Below, one piece after another: positions 25,603-34,751 of a stretch of 64,000 nt of DNA. The stretch comes from Gemmobacter sp034519525. GTDB lineage: Bacteria > Pseudomonadota > Alphaproteobacteria > Rhodobacterales > Rhodobacteraceae. The stretch covers positions 84,689 through 148,688 of the forward strand of contig JAXHOJ010000046.1 in assembly GCA_034519525.1 (NCBI GenBank), written 5' to 3'. Each line of letters begins with the position of its first letter. Within the stretch, counting starts at the first letter, position 1. Both the position numbers and the translations under genes were made by a program. The notes under the pieces were generated by a model. That model did not search any database. It had not been told where the DNA came from and saw nothing but the letters and a program-made list of their open reading frames with translations.

Positions 25603-26492
25603 CAGGGGCGCGCGAGGGGTTTCTGGCGCATCTGGCCACGGGCAGCACCACGGTCTGCCGGGCCTGGGCGGTGCGGCGGCGCGACGGGCTGATGCTGGGC
25701 TTTACCGATCATGATGTGGGATTTGAATTCGAGGGTATCCGCTTTCGTGCCGATACCGGGCTGACGGCGCGGGCATTGCAGCAGGGCACCGGGCTTGCGG
25801 TGGATAATACCCAGGCCATGGGCGCGCTGAGCGATGCCGCCATCCGCGAGGCGGATATTGCCGCGGGCCGGTTCGACGGGGCCGAGGTTCGATGCTGGCA
25901 GGTCAACTGGCAGGATGTGGCGCAGCGCGAGATGCTGTTTCGCGGCACCCTGGGCGAGATCCGCCGGGTGGGCGGCGTGTTCGAGGCCGAATTGCGCGGG
26001 CTGGCCGAGGTGCTGAACCAGGTGCAGGGCCGGGTGTATCATCGCAGCTGCGCGGCGGTGCTGGGCGATGGGGCCTGCCGGTTTGATCTGGAACAGCCGG
26101 GGTTTGCGGTGGAGCGCGCGGTGGAGGTGGTGGAGGAACGGCAGATCTTTCGCTTTGCCGGGGCGGGCGGGCAGGCGGCTGGCTGGTTCGACCGGGGGCG
26201 GCTTGTGGTGCAAAGTGGCGATGCGGCAGGGCTGATGGGGCTGATAAAGCGCGACCGGCTGCTGGCGGATGGTGGCCGCGAGATCGAGCTGTGGGAGAGC
26301 CTGCGCGCTGATACCGCGCCGGGCGATATGCTGCGGCTGGAGGCGGGATGCGACAAGCGGGCGGAAACCTGTGCGGCGAAATTTGGCAACTTTCTGAATT
26401 TCCGGGGCTTTCCGCATATTCCGGGCGATGATTGGCTGGCGTCTTTCCCCTCTTCCGGCACGGCGAATGATGGCGGGAGGCTGCGGGGATGA
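25599..26492 (+). CDS. GTA g13, baseplate hub protein (DUF2163/BR0599)
   Basis: 297 residues starting with GTG at 25599, overlapping the g12 stop. The C-terminal part has four cysteines: RSCAAVLGDGACRFD near residue 150 and GCDKRAETCAAKFGNFLNFR near residue 250. In RcGTA and lambdoid tail proteins such cysteines bind an iron-sulfur cluster; here the ligands are present but the cluster is inference. FRGFPHIPGDDW is the family end motif. ATGA overlap with g14. Confidence 0.88.
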   Translation: MTGAREGFLAHLATGSTTVCRAWAVRRRDGLMLGFTDHDVGFEFEGIRFRADTGLTARALQQGTGLAVDNTQAMGALSDAAIREADIAAGRFDGAEVRCWQVNWQDVAQREMLFRGTLGEIRRVGGVFEAELRGLAEVLNQVQGRVYHRSCAAVLGDGACRFDLEQPGFAVERAVEVVEERQIFRFAGAGGQAAGWFDRGRLVVQSGDAAGLMGLIKRDRLLADGGREIELWESLRADTAPGDMLRLEAGCDKRAETCAAKFGNFLNFRGFPHIPGDDWLASFPSSGTANDGGRLRG

Positions 26493-26923
26493 CTGGCCTT
26501 CAGGTGGTGGCCGAGGCGCGGCGCTGGATTGGCACGCCCTATCAGCACCAATGTTCGGTGCAGGGTGCGGGCTGCGACTGCCTGGGCCTGGTGCGCGGGA
26601 TCTGGCGCGCGGTGATCGGGGCAGAACCGGAGGTGATGCCCGCCTATACGCAGGATTGGGCAGAGCCTTCAGGGCAGGAGGTGCTGCTGGCCGCCGCCCT
26701 GCGCTGGTTGCAGCCGCAGCCGGGTGCTGCGGCGGGGGATGTGCTGCTGTTCCGGATGCGGGACGGCGGCATTGCCAAGCATCTGGGCATCGCGGCCGAA
26801 ACTGGCGCGTCTGCGAGTTTCATCCATGCCTATACCGGGCATGGGGTGATCGAAAGCCCGCTGTCGGGCCCATGGGCGCGCCGGATTGTGGCGCGGTTCG
26901 CATTTCCTGAAGGAACGCTGTGA
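26489..26923 (+). CDS. GTA g14, NlpC/P60 cell-wall peptidase
   Basis: 144 residues. GCDCLGLVRGIW holds the catalytic Cys (residue ~32), and KHLGIAAETG near residue 98 holds the His. The family cuts peptidoglycan so the tail can inject DNA. Its stop is directly followed by the g15 ATG. Confidence 0.9.
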   Translation: MTGLQVVAEARRWIGTPYQHQCSVQGAGCDCLGLVRGIWRAVIGAEPEVMPAYTQDWAEPSGQEVLLAAALRWLQPQPGAAAGDVLLFRMRDGGIAKHLGIAAETGASASFIHAYTGHGVIESPLSGPWARRIVARFAFPEGTL

Positions 26924-29900
26924 ATGGCAACGCTTCTACTTTCTGCCGCCGGGGCGGCCATCGGATCGGGCTTTGGCGGATCGGTGCTGGGGCTGACCGG
27001 CGCGGTGATCGGCCGGGCGGTGGGCGCCACCCTGGGCCGGGTGATCGACCAGCGGTTGCTGGGCGCCGGGGCCGAGGCGGTGGAGATGGGCCGGGTGGAA
27101 CGGTTCCGCCTGATGGGGGCCTCGGAAGGCACGGCGCTGGCGCAGGTTTATGGGCGCACGCGGCTGGCCGGGCAGGTGATCTGGGCCACGCGGTTCCTGG
27201 AGACCGCCAGCAAATCCGGCGGGGGCAAGGGGGCTTCGCGCCCAAAGGTGACCAGTTATTCATATTCACTCAGCCTGGCGCTGGCATTGTGCGAAGGGCC
27301 TGTGGGCGGTATCGGGCGGATCTGGGCGGATGGGGTGGAAATCCGCCCCAGCGATCTGAACCTGCGGCTGTATCACGGCACCGAGGATCAGCTGCCCGAT
27401 CCGAAGATCGCAGCGGTAGAGGGCACAGATCGTGCCCCGGCCTATCGCGGCCTCGCCTATGTGGTGATCGAGGATCTGGAGCTGGCGCCCTATGGCAACC
27501 GGGTGCCGCAGCTGTCGTTCGAGGTGATCCGCCCGGCGCAGGGTGATCTGGCCGGGGCGGTGGGTGATCTGGCACAGGCGGTGCGGGCGGTGGCGCTGAT
27601 CCCGGGGACCGGAGAATATGCGCTGGCCACGACGAAGGTGCATTACGCCGACGGCGACGACGCCACGGTTTCGGCCAATGTGAATTCCGGTTCAGGTCGC
27701 AGTGATCTGGAAACCTCGCTGGATCAGCTGCAGACCGAACTGCCGCGCGTGGGGTCGGTCTCGCTGGTGGTTTCGTGGTTCGGGGATGATCTGCGCTGCG
27801 GCCAGTGCCAGATCCGGCCCAAGGTGGAACAGGCGCAGCTGGAGGGCGCGGGGATGGCCTGGCATGTGGCCGGGCTGAAGCGCGAGGATGGCGTTGAGGT
27901 CGCGCGGGTGGACGGGCGGCAGATCTATGGCGGCACCCCGGCGGATGGTGCGGTGATCGAGGCGATTGTCGAACTGAAGCGGCGCGGGCAGGAGGTGATG
28001 TTCTATCCCTTCATCCTGATGGAACAGCTGCCGGGCAATGCGCTGCCCGATCCCTGGACGGGGGCAGAGGGCCAGCCGCCCTTGCCGTGGCGCGGACGTA
28101 TCACGCTGGATGCGGCGCCGGGGATGCCCGGTTCTGCGGATGGCACGGCGGCTGCAGCGGCAGAGGTGGCGGATTTTCTGGGCTCTGCCATGCCCGGGCA
28201 TTTCGAATGGCGCGAGGGGCGGATGCGCTATGATGGCCCCGAAGAATGGCGCTATCGCCGGTTCATTCTGCATTACGCGCATCTCTGTGCCGCAGCGGGC
28301 GGGGTGGACGCCTTCTGCATCGGATCGGAAATGCGGGCGCTGACGCAGATCCGGGGGGCAGGGCACAGCTTTCCGGCGGTCACGGCGTTGCGCCAGCTTG
28401 CGGCCGAGGTGCGGGCGATCCTGGGGCCGCAGACGCGGATCAGCTATGCCGCCGATTGGTCGGAGTATTTCGGCTATCATGTTGAGGCAGATGTGTATTT
28501 TCACCTCGATCCGCTGTGGGCCGACCCGAATGTGGATTTTGTGGGGATCGACAATTACATGCCTTTGTCCGACTGGCGCGATGGTGAAACCCATGCCGAC
28601 GCGGGGTGGGGCAGCCTGTACCGGCTGGATTACCTGATGGCCAATGTCGAAGGTGGCGAGGGCCATGACTGGTATTACGACAGCGCCGAGGCCGCCCGCC
28701 TGCAGCGGCGGCGGCCGATCACCGATGGCGCGCATCAGGAGCCTTGGGTGTTCCGTTACAAGGATCTGCGTGGCTGGTGGTCGCAGCACCATCACGACCG
28801 GATCGGTGGGGTGCGGCAGGCGCTGCCCACGGATTGGGTGCCGGGATCGAAGCCCATCGTCTTTACCGAATATGGCTGTGCAGCCATCGACCGGGGTGCG
28901 AACGAGCCGAACAAGTTTCTGGACCCCAAATCTTCGGAATCGGCGCTGCCGAAATTTTCGGACGGGCGGCGCGACGATCTGATGCAGATGCAGTATCTGC
29001 GGGCCTTTCACGCCTATTGGGCAGATCCGGCGCGCAATCCGCAGGCCAATCTTTATGACGGGCGGATGATTGACATGGCGAGGGCGCATGTCTGGGCCTG
29101 GGATGCGCGGCCGTTTCCCGCCTTCCCGAACCGCGCAAGCCTTTGGAGTGATGGCGATAATTACGCGCGCGGGCATTGGTTGAACGGCCGGGCCAGCGGG
29201 CTGCCGCTGGCGGCGGTGGTGGCGGCGATCTGTGAGGCGGCGGGGCTGGTGGCGGTTGACGTATCCGACCTGCAGGGGATGGTGCGCGGCTTTGATCTGG
29301 CGGGGCTGGGCACGGCGCGGGCGGCACTGCAGCCGCTGATGCTGGCCTATGGGTTCGAGGCGGTGGAGCGGGACGGTGTGCTGCGCTTTGTCATGCGGCG
29401 GGGCGTGGCGGTGGCCGATCTGACAGAGGATGATTTCGCCCTGTCGGACGAGATCGGCGGCAGCATCGAGCGCACGCGGGCGCCGGAATCGGAATCGCTG
29501 GGGCGCGTGTTGGTCGGCCATATCGAGGCCGAGGCGGATTTTGCGCTGCGCGAGGCAGAGATGCGGCACCCGGATGCGCCGGTGCCGGTGGTGGCGCAAA
29601 CCGATCTGCCGCTGGTGCTGACCCGGGCCGAGGGCATGGCCACCGCCGAACGCTGGCTGGCCGAAGCACGGGTGGCGCGTGATGTGGCGCGCTTTGACCT
29701 GCCGCCGTCGCGCGGGCGGTTTGGCCCCGGCGATGTGCTGCGGCACGAGGGCGCGCATTGGCGGATCGACCGGGTGGAGCAGGGCGAGTTGCGGCTGATC
29801 GAGGCCACGCGCACTGAACCGGGCCTGTTTCGCCCGTCAGATCCGGTGGAGGAGCGGGTGTTGCAGGCCGAACCTTTGGCCGAAGTGCCGGCCTATCCGG

Positions 29901-30811
29901 TGTTTCTGGACCTGCCGCTGCTGACGGGGCAAGAGGTGCCCCATGCCCCGCATGTGGCCATTGCGGAGCGGCCCTGGCCGGGGCAGGTGGCGGTCTGGTC
30001 TTCATCGGAAGATGCGGGATACCGGCTGAACCGCACGGTCGAGGTTTCGGCCACGGTGGGGCGCAGCCAGACGGCGCTGGCCGCTGCGCCGCCGGGCTTG
30101 TGGGATCGCGGTGCAGCGCTGCGGGTGAAGCTGGGCACCGGGCAGCTGGCATCAGCCAGCGAAACGGCGGTGCTGAACGGTGCCAATGCCATGGCCATCG
30201 GCCATCCGGCAGGCGGGGATTGGGAGGTGTTCCAGTTCACCACGGCCACGCTGGTTGGCCCTGCGACCTATGATCTGACAGGCCGCTTGCGCGGGCAGCT
30301 GGGCAGCGATGGCGTCATGCCTGCGGAATGGCCGGTGGGATCGCAGGTGGTGCTGCTGGACGAGGCGCTGGTGCAGCTGGAGCTGGCGGCCTCTGCCCGG
30401 GGGCTTTCGCGCCATTACCGGGTGGGCCGGGCCAGCCGCAGCTATGATGACCAACTGGTGCGGCATGTGGAACGTGCCTTTGCCGGGGTTGGCCTGCGCC
30501 CCTATCGGCCTGCGCATCTGCGGGCCACGGCCGTGGGGGGGGATCTGCGGCTGACATGGCTGCGCCGCACGCGGATTGATGGTGACAGCTGGGAAGCTCC
30601 CGATGTGCCGCTGGGCGAGGAACGCGAACGCTATCTGCTGCGCCTGCGGTCGGGTGGGGTGATCCTGCGGGAAGAAACCCTGTCAGCCCCGGAATGGACC
30701 TATGGCGCGGCGCAGCGCGCAGCCGACGGGGCCGGGGTGGTGATCGAGGTGGCGCAGATCTCGGCCAGCTTTGGCCCTGGCCCCTTTGTGCGACTGGAGC
30801 TTGCGCCCTGA
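26924..30811 (+). CDS. GTA g15, large baseplate/host-specificity protein
   Basis: 1295 residues, about normal for this 'megatron' protein. An N-terminal Gly/Ala hydrophobic part, then the tail-protein region, then a TIM-barrel-like domain with FVGIDNYMPLSDWRDGETHA near residue 545 and KPIVFTEYGCAAIDRGANEP near 640, and a C-terminal beta-rich fibre-attachment part. It forms the tip that meets the recipient. No frameshift seen over 3.9 kb, which contrasts with the damaged genes around it. Confidence 0.93.
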   Translation: MATLLLSAAGAAIGSGFGGSVLGLTGAVIGRAVGATLGRVIDQRLLGAGAEAVEMGRVERFRLMGASEGTALAQVYGRTRLAGQVIWATRFLETASKSGGGKGASRPKVTSYSYSLSLALALCEGPVGGIGRIWADGVEIRPSDLNLRLYHGTEDQLPDPKIAAVEGTDRAPAYRGLAYVVIEDLELAPYGNRVPQLSFEVIRPAQGDLAGAVGDLAQAVRAVALIPGTGEYALATTKVHYADGDDATVSANVNSGSGRSDLETSLDQLQTELPRVGSVSLVVSWFGDDLRCGQCQIRPKVEQAQLEGAGMAWHVAGLKREDGVEVARVDGRQIYGGTPADGAVIEAIVELKRRGQEVMFYPFILMEQLPGNALPDPWTGAEGQPPLPWRGRITLDAAPGMPGSADGTAAAAAEVADFLGSAMPGHFEWREGRMRYDGPEEWRYRRFILHYAHLCAAAGGVDAFCIGSEMRALTQIRGAGHSFPAVTALRQLAAEVRAILGPQTRISYAADWSEYFGYHVEADVYFHLDPLWADPNVDFVGIDNYMPLSDWRDGETHADAGWGSLYRLDYLMANVEGGEGHDWYYDSAEAARLQRRRPITDGAHQEPWVFRYKDLRGWWSQHHHDRIGGVRQALPTDWVPGSKPIVFTEYGCAAIDRGANEPNKFLDPKSSESALPKFSDGRRDDLMQMQYLRAFHAYWADPARNPQANLYDGRMIDMARAHVWAWDARPFPAFPNRASLWSDGDNYARGHWLNGRASGLPLAAVVAAICEAAGLVAVDVSDLQGMVRGFDLAGLGTARAALQPLMLAYGFEAVERDGVLRFVMRRGVAVADLTEDDFALSDEIGGSIERTRAPESESLGRVLVGHIEAEADFALREAEMRHPDAPVPVVAQTDLPLVLTRAEGMATAERWLAEARVARDVARFDLPPSRGRFGPGDVLRHEGAHWRIDRVEQGELRLIEATRTEPGLFRPSDPVEERVLQAEPLAEVPAYPVFLDLPLLTGQEVPHAPHVAIAERPWPGQVAVWSSSEDAGYRLNRTVEVSATVGRSQTALAAAPPGLWDRGAALRVKLGTGQLASASETAVLNGANAMAIGHPAGGDWEVFQFTTATLVGPATYDLTGRLRGQLGSDGVMPAEWPVGSQVVLLDEALVQLELAASARGLSRHYRVGRASRSYDDQLVRHVERAFAGVGLRPYRPAHLRATAVGGDLRLTWLRRTRIDGDSWEAPDVPLGEERERYLLRLRSGGVILREETLSAPEWTYGAAQRAADGAGVVIEVAQISASFGPGPFVRLELAP

Positions 30812-31086
30812 TGCGCAGGCTGCTGATCGGCGATCTGCTGGCGGCGGCGCGGGTTCTGGCGCCCGTGGCCCCGGCAGATCGCAGCCGGGTGATGGACCGG
30901 CTGCTGCGCGAAGCCCATGCCGCGCATCTTTATGCCAAGCGGTTTGGCCGTGGCCATCCGCTTTGGGGCAATGGCAGCCTGATGGCGCGCGCCCTGCGCG
31001 AGCCGGCGGCAGATCTGGCTTCGGCCCGGTTGCAGCTGGCCCTGCTGGCGCTGGTCATCGACCGGCTGCAAGGCTGGCGTAGTTGA
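30811..31086 (+). CDS. Small conserved protein trailing the GTA cluster
   Basis: 91 residues: MRRLLIGDLLAAARVLAPVA, then RVMDRLLREAHAAHLYAKRF and ASARLQLALLALVIDRLQGW. Helical, no signal or metal site. Start overlaps the g15 stop by one base (TGATG), so it is co-translated with g15. Similar genes follow g15 in Rhodobacteraceae; role in the GTA is not known. Confidence 0.7.
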   Translation: MRRLLIGDLLAAARVLAPVAPADRSRVMDRLLREAHAAHLYAKRFGRGHPLWGNGSLMARALREPAADLASARLQLALLALVIDRLQGWRS

Positions 31087-31148
31087 ACTGGAAACCGCCG
31101 CGCCTATCTGCGATAATAGGGTTCAGATCATGCCCATGGAGCGCGGAT

Positions 31149-31961
31149 ATGCCGGAAATCAAGCAGAAGTTGATGCCGATCGACCCTGTCTGGTCTCGTG
31201 TCTGTGAAGAGGCGCTGGCCGCCGTGGCGAATGAGCCGCTGATGGGGGGGCTTGTACATTCCAGCCTGCTGCACCACGCCACGATGGAACGCGCGCTGGC
31301 CTATCGCTTTTCCCTGAAGCTCGCCTCCGGCGAGATGGGAGAGCAGCTGCTGCGCGAGATTGCCGAAGAGGCCTATAGCACCGATCCGCAGCTGGGGCTT
31401 GCCGCGCGGGCCGATCTGGTGGCGGTCTATGATCGCGATCCCGCCTGCCATCGCTATCTGCAGCCCATGCTGTTCTTCAAGGGCTATCAGGCGGTGCAGG
31501 CTTACCGCGTGGGCCATTGGCTCTGGGGGCAGGGGCGGCACGATATGGCCTATTTCGTGCAGATGCGGGTCTCGGAAGTGTTCGGCGTGGATATTCACCC
31601 GGCGGCCCGTGTTGGCCGTGGCATCATGATTGACCATGCCCATTCCATCGTGATCGGTGAAACCGCCGTGGTGGGGGATAATGTCTCGATGCTCCATTCG
31701 GTGACTTTGGGGGGCACCGGCAAGGAAGATGGCGACCGGCACCCGAAGATCGGGGATGGCGTGCTGATCGGGGCGGGGGCCAAGGTGCTGGGCAATATCA
31801 CGATCGGGCACTGCTCGCGCATTGCGGCCGGTTCGGTGGTGCTGCATGACGTGCCGCCGAAAACCACTGTGGCAGGCGTTCCGGCCAAGGTGGTGGGAGA
31901 GGCAGGGTGTTCGCAGCCGTCCGTGATGATGGATCAGGTGCTGAAAGGCTGTGATTGCTGA
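31149..31961 (+). CDS. cysE: Serine O-acetyltransferase CysE
   Basis: 270 residues. The N-terminal helical domain (PIDPVWSRVCEEALAAVANE) and the C-terminal left-handed beta-helix with hexapeptide repeats (IHPAARVGRGIMIDHAHSIV, ETAVVGDNVSMLHSVTLGGT, KIGDGVLIGAGAKVLGNITI) are intact. It acetylates serine with acetyl-CoA in cysteine synthesis. Start at 31149; the frame extends upstream only weakly. It lies downstream of the GTA genes but after a 62-base gap with its own possible promoter. Confidence 0.95.
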   Translation: MPEIKQKLMPIDPVWSRVCEEALAAVANEPLMGGLVHSSLLHHATMERALAYRFSLKLASGEMGEQLLREIAEEAYSTDPQLGLAARADLVAVYDRDPACHRYLQPMLFFKGYQAVQAYRVGHWLWGQGRHDMAYFVQMRVSEVFGVDIHPAARVGRGIMIDHAHSIVIGETAVVGDNVSMLHSVTLGGTGKEDGDRHPKIGDGVLIGAGAKVLGNITIGHCSRIAAGSVVLHDVPPKTTVAGVPAKVVGEAGCSQPSVMMDQVLKGCDC

Positions 31962-31990
31962 TATCGCCCTGAACGCAGAAACCGAATTGA

Positions 31991-32021
31991 AAAAGCCCCG
32001 GAGTTTCCTCCGGGGCTTTTT
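31991..32021. terminator. Bidirectional intrinsic terminator between cysE and pdhC
   Basis: GCCCCGGAG (31995-32003), loop TTTC, CTCCGGGGC (32008-32016), then TTTTT; AAAA precedes the stem so it also ends the convergent pdh operon. Confidence 0.93.
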
Positions 32022-32037
32022 GTGCTTCAGTCCGGCC

Positions 32038-33357
32038 TCAGGCCAGCATCATCATCGGGTTTTCCAGATTCTCGATGATCGCCTTCAGGAACTGAGCCCC
32101 CAGCGCGCCGTCGATCACCCGGTGATCCACCGACAGCGTCATCGACATCATGGTGGCCACCACGATCTCGCCCGCCTTGTTCACCACGGGTTTCTTGATG
32201 CCCGCGCCAACAGCCAGGATCGACGCCTGCGGCGGGTTGATGACGGCGTCGAAATTCTCGATCCCCATCATCCCGAGGTTGGAGATTGCAAAGCTGCCGC
32301 CCTGATATTCATGCGGGGCCAGCTTCTTGGATTTGGCGCGTCCGGCCAGATCCTTCATTTCGGCCGACAGGGCCGAAAGCGATTTCTTGTCGGCATCGCG
32401 CAGGACCGGGGTGAACAGGCCGCCTTCGATGGCCACGGCCACGGCAACATCCGAAGGTTTCATCTTCAGAACGCGGTCGCCCGCCCAGACGGCGTTGCAA
32501 TCCGGCACCTTCTGCAGCGCCAGGGCACAGGCCTTGATGATGAAATCATTGACCGACAGCTTCACGCCGCGCCCTTCCAGCGATTTGTTCAGCTGCTCGC
32601 GGAAGGCCATCAGCGTATCCAGCTGCACTTCGCGGCGCAGGTAGAAATGCGGGATGGTCTGCTTGGCTTCGGTGAGGCGGGCCGCGATGGTGCGGCGCAT
32701 CCCGTCCAGCGTGATTTCCTGATACTCGCGGTCGGCGTAGATCTTCTTCACCGCATCTGCCGAAGGCGCGGCAGGCGCGGCAGGCGCTGCAGCCGGGGCC
32801 GGTGCGGCCGGAGCTGCGACAGGCGCCGCCGCTGCAACCGGGGCCGCCTTCGGCGCCGCAACCGCACCTTCCACATCGGATTTCACGATGCGGCCATGCG
32901 GGCCAGAGCCTTTCACCTGCGTCAGGTCCAGCCCCTTTTCCGCCGCGATCCGGCGGGCGAGGGGCGAGGCGAAGACGCGGGCGCCACCGGCGGCCACGGG
33001 GGCTGCCGGGGCGGGTGCCGCAGCCGCAGCCGCAGCCACAGGCGCGGCAGCGGCGGCAGGGGCCGCCGCTGCAGGGGCCGCTGCCGGGGCGGCGGTGGCG
33101 GCCGAGGCATCCTCGCCGTCTTCCAGCAGAACGGCGATGGGCGCGTTGACCTTCACCCCCGCGCTGCCTTCGGCCACCAGGATTTTGCCGATCACGCCTT
33201 CATCGACGGCCTCGAATTCCATCGTGGCCTTGTCGGTTTCGATTTCGGCGATCACCTGGCCGGATTTCACCGTGTCGCCCTCTTTCACCAGCCATTTGGC
33301 CAGCGTGCCTTCCTCCATCGTCGGAGAAAGCGCAGGCATCAGAATTTGAATTGCCAT
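32038..33357 (-). CDS. pdhC: Pyruvate dehydrogenase E2, dihydrolipoamide acetyltransferase
   Basis: 439 residues. One lipoyl domain (residues 1-78) with the lipoylated Lys in IETDKATMEFEAVDEGVIG, an Ala/Pro linker, an E3-binding domain (ASPLARRIAAEKGLDLTQVK) and the catalytic domain ending with VDHRVIDGALGAQFL, where His is catalytic. The second Ala/Pro linker is about 35 residues. It is the core of the complex that makes acetyl-CoA. Last gene of pdhA-pdhB-pdhC, with nine bases to pdhB. No E3 gene (lpd) is in the window. Confidence 0.96.
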   Translation of the reverse strand: MAIQILMPALSPTMEEGTLAKWLVKEGDTVKSGQVIAEIETDKATMEFEAVDEGVIGKILVAEGSAGVKVNAPIAVLLEDGEDASAATAAPAAAPAAAAPAAAAAPVAAAAAAAPAPAAPVAAGGARVFASPLARRIAAEKGLDLTQVKGSGPHGRIVKSDVEGAVAAPKAAPVAAAAPVAAPAAPAPAAAPAAPAAPSADAVKKIYADREYQEITLDGMRRTIAARLTEAKQTIPHFYLRREVQLDTLMAFREQLNKSLEGRGVKLSVNDFIIKACALALQKVPDCNAVWAGDRVLKMKPSDVAVAVAIEGGLFTPVLRDADKKSLSALSAEMKDLAGRAKSKKLAPHEYQGGSFAISNLGMMGIENFDAVINPPQASILAVGAGIKKPVVNKAGEIVVATMMSMTLSVDHRVIDGALGAQFLKAIIENLENPMMMLA

Positions 33358-33366
33358 GTCTTGACC

Positions 33367-34737
33367 TCAGCGATAGCAGACGGATTTCACGGCATCGACC
33401 ACATCTGCGGTCGTCACCAGGGCGAGCTTTTCAAGGTTCGCCGCATAGGGCATCGGCACATCCTTGCCGGTGCAGTTGATCACCGGCGCATCCAGATAAT
33501 CGAAGGCACGCTGCATGATCGTGGCGCCGATGTGATTGCCGATGGAGCCGACGGGGAAGCCCTCTTCCACCGTGACGCAGCGGTTGGTCTTCATCACCGA
33601 TGCCAGAACGGTGTCATAGTCGATCGGGCGCAGGGTGCGCAGGTCGATCACTTCGGCGCTGATGCCTTCGGCTGCCAGCTTGTCGGCGGCTTCCAGCGCA
33701 TAGGTCATGCCGATGCCGAAGGAGACGATGGTGACATCGGTGCCTTCACGCCAGATCCGGGCCTTGCCGAAGGGGATGGTGAAATCATCCACCGCCGGAA
33801 CCTCGAAGGATTTCCCGTAAAGGATTTCGTTTTCAAGGAAGATCACCGGGTTCCGGTCACGGATCGCGGTTTTCAGCAGGCCTTTGGCATCGGATGCCGA
33901 ATAGGGCATCACTACCTTCATACCGGGAATGGCGGCATACCAGGCCGCGTAATCCTGGCTGTGCTGCGCGCCCACGCGGGCGGCGGCGCCGTTCGGGCCG
34001 CGGAACACGATGGAACAGCCCAGCTGGCCGCCCGACATGTAATTGGTCTTGGCGGCAGAGTTGATCAGATGGTCAATCGCCTGCATGGCAAAGTTGAAGG
34101 TCATGAACTCGACAATCGGGTTCAGCCCGCCCCAGGCCGCGCCGACCGCCAGACCGGCAAAGCCATGTTCGGTGATCGGCGTGTCGATCACCCGCTTGGC
34201 GCCGAATTCATCCAGCAGGCCCTGGCTGATCTTGTAGGCGCCCTGATATTCGCCCACTTCTTCGCCCATCAGGAAGACGCCGGGGTTGCCCCGCATCTCT
34301 TCCGCCATGGCCTCGCGCAGCGCTTCGCGCACGGTCATGGTTTTCATCGGCGTGCCTTCGGTCCAATCGGGCGAGGCTTTCGATACCACATCCACCGCAG
34401 CCTTGGGGGCAGCGGGGGCCGCGGCAGCCACCGGGGCCGCTTCCACGGCGGCAGCCGGGGCAGGGGCTGCAGCAGCCGGGGTATCGGCGCTTTCGCCTTC
34501 TTCCACCAGCACGGCAATCGGCGTGTTCACCTTCACGCCGGCCGATCCTTCGGCCACCAGCAGCTTGCCGACGATGCCTTCATCGACGGCTTCGAATTCC
34601 ATCGTCGCCTTGTCGGTTTCGATTTCCGCAATGATCTGGCCGGATTTGACCACATCGCCCTCTTTCACCAGCCATTTGGCCAGCGTGCCTTCCTCCATGG
34701 TCGGAGAAAGCGCGGGCATAAGAACCTGAACTGCCAT
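33367..34737 (-). CDS. pdhB: Pyruvate dehydrogenase E1 component beta subunit with N-terminal lipoyl domain
   Basis: 456 residues. A lipoyl domain (IETDKATMEFEAVDEGIVG, Lys near residue 43) of ~78 residues and an Ala/Pro linker precede the usual E1-beta core (TVREALREAMAEEMRGNPGV to the C-terminal LRPIDYDTVLASVMKTNRCV). The extra lipoyl domain on E1-beta is an alphaproteobacterial trait. At DNA level this domain is nearly the same as that of pdhC. Confidence 0.96.
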   Translation of the reverse strand: MAVQVLMPALSPTMEEGTLAKWLVKEGDVVKSGQIIAEIETDKATMEFEAVDEGIVGKLLVAEGSAGVKVNTPIAVLVEEGESADTPAAAAPAPAAAVEAAPVAAAAPAAPKAAVDVVSKASPDWTEGTPMKTMTVREALREAMAEEMRGNPGVFLMGEEVGEYQGAYKISQGLLDEFGAKRVIDTPITEHGFAGLAVGAAWGGLNPIVEFMTFNFAMQAIDHLINSAAKTNYMSGGQLGCSIVFRGPNGAAARVGAQHSQDYAAWYAAIPGMKVVMPYSASDAKGLLKTAIRDRNPVIFLENEILYGKSFEVPAVDDFTIPFGKARIWREGTDVTIVSFGIGMTYALEAADKLAAEGISAEVIDLRTLRPIDYDTVLASVMKTNRCVTVEEGFPVGSIGNHIGATIMQRAFDYLDAPVINCTGKDVPMPYAANLEKLALVTTADVVDAVKSVCYR

Positions 34738-34751
34738 GTCTTTCCCCTCCC

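Larger units (their letters stand above)
20351..31086 (+). other. Gene transfer agent (RcGTA-type) structural cluster, internally deleted
   Basis: Order g1 (small terminase), terL fragment, capsid fragment, g6, g7, g8, g9, g10, g10.1, g11, g12, g13, g14, g15 and a small trailing gene, followed by cysE. Gene order, sizes and near-universal ATGA-type overlaps match the Rhodobacterales GTA family. What is absent: most of terL, the portal (g3), protease (g4) and the N-terminal third of the capsid. Base composition matches the host, as expected for a vertically inherited GTA rather than a recent prophage; no integrase, repressor or att site is seen. Confidence 0.9.

Noticed and set aside
27692..29758. 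688-codon open frame antisense to GTA g15
   Set aside because: g15 on the other strand is conserved over its full length; the antisense product is Arg/His/Pro rich without motif.
20351..31086. A recent prophage
   Set aside because: No integrase, repressor, lysis or replication genes; gene set and order are those of an RcGTA-type agent.
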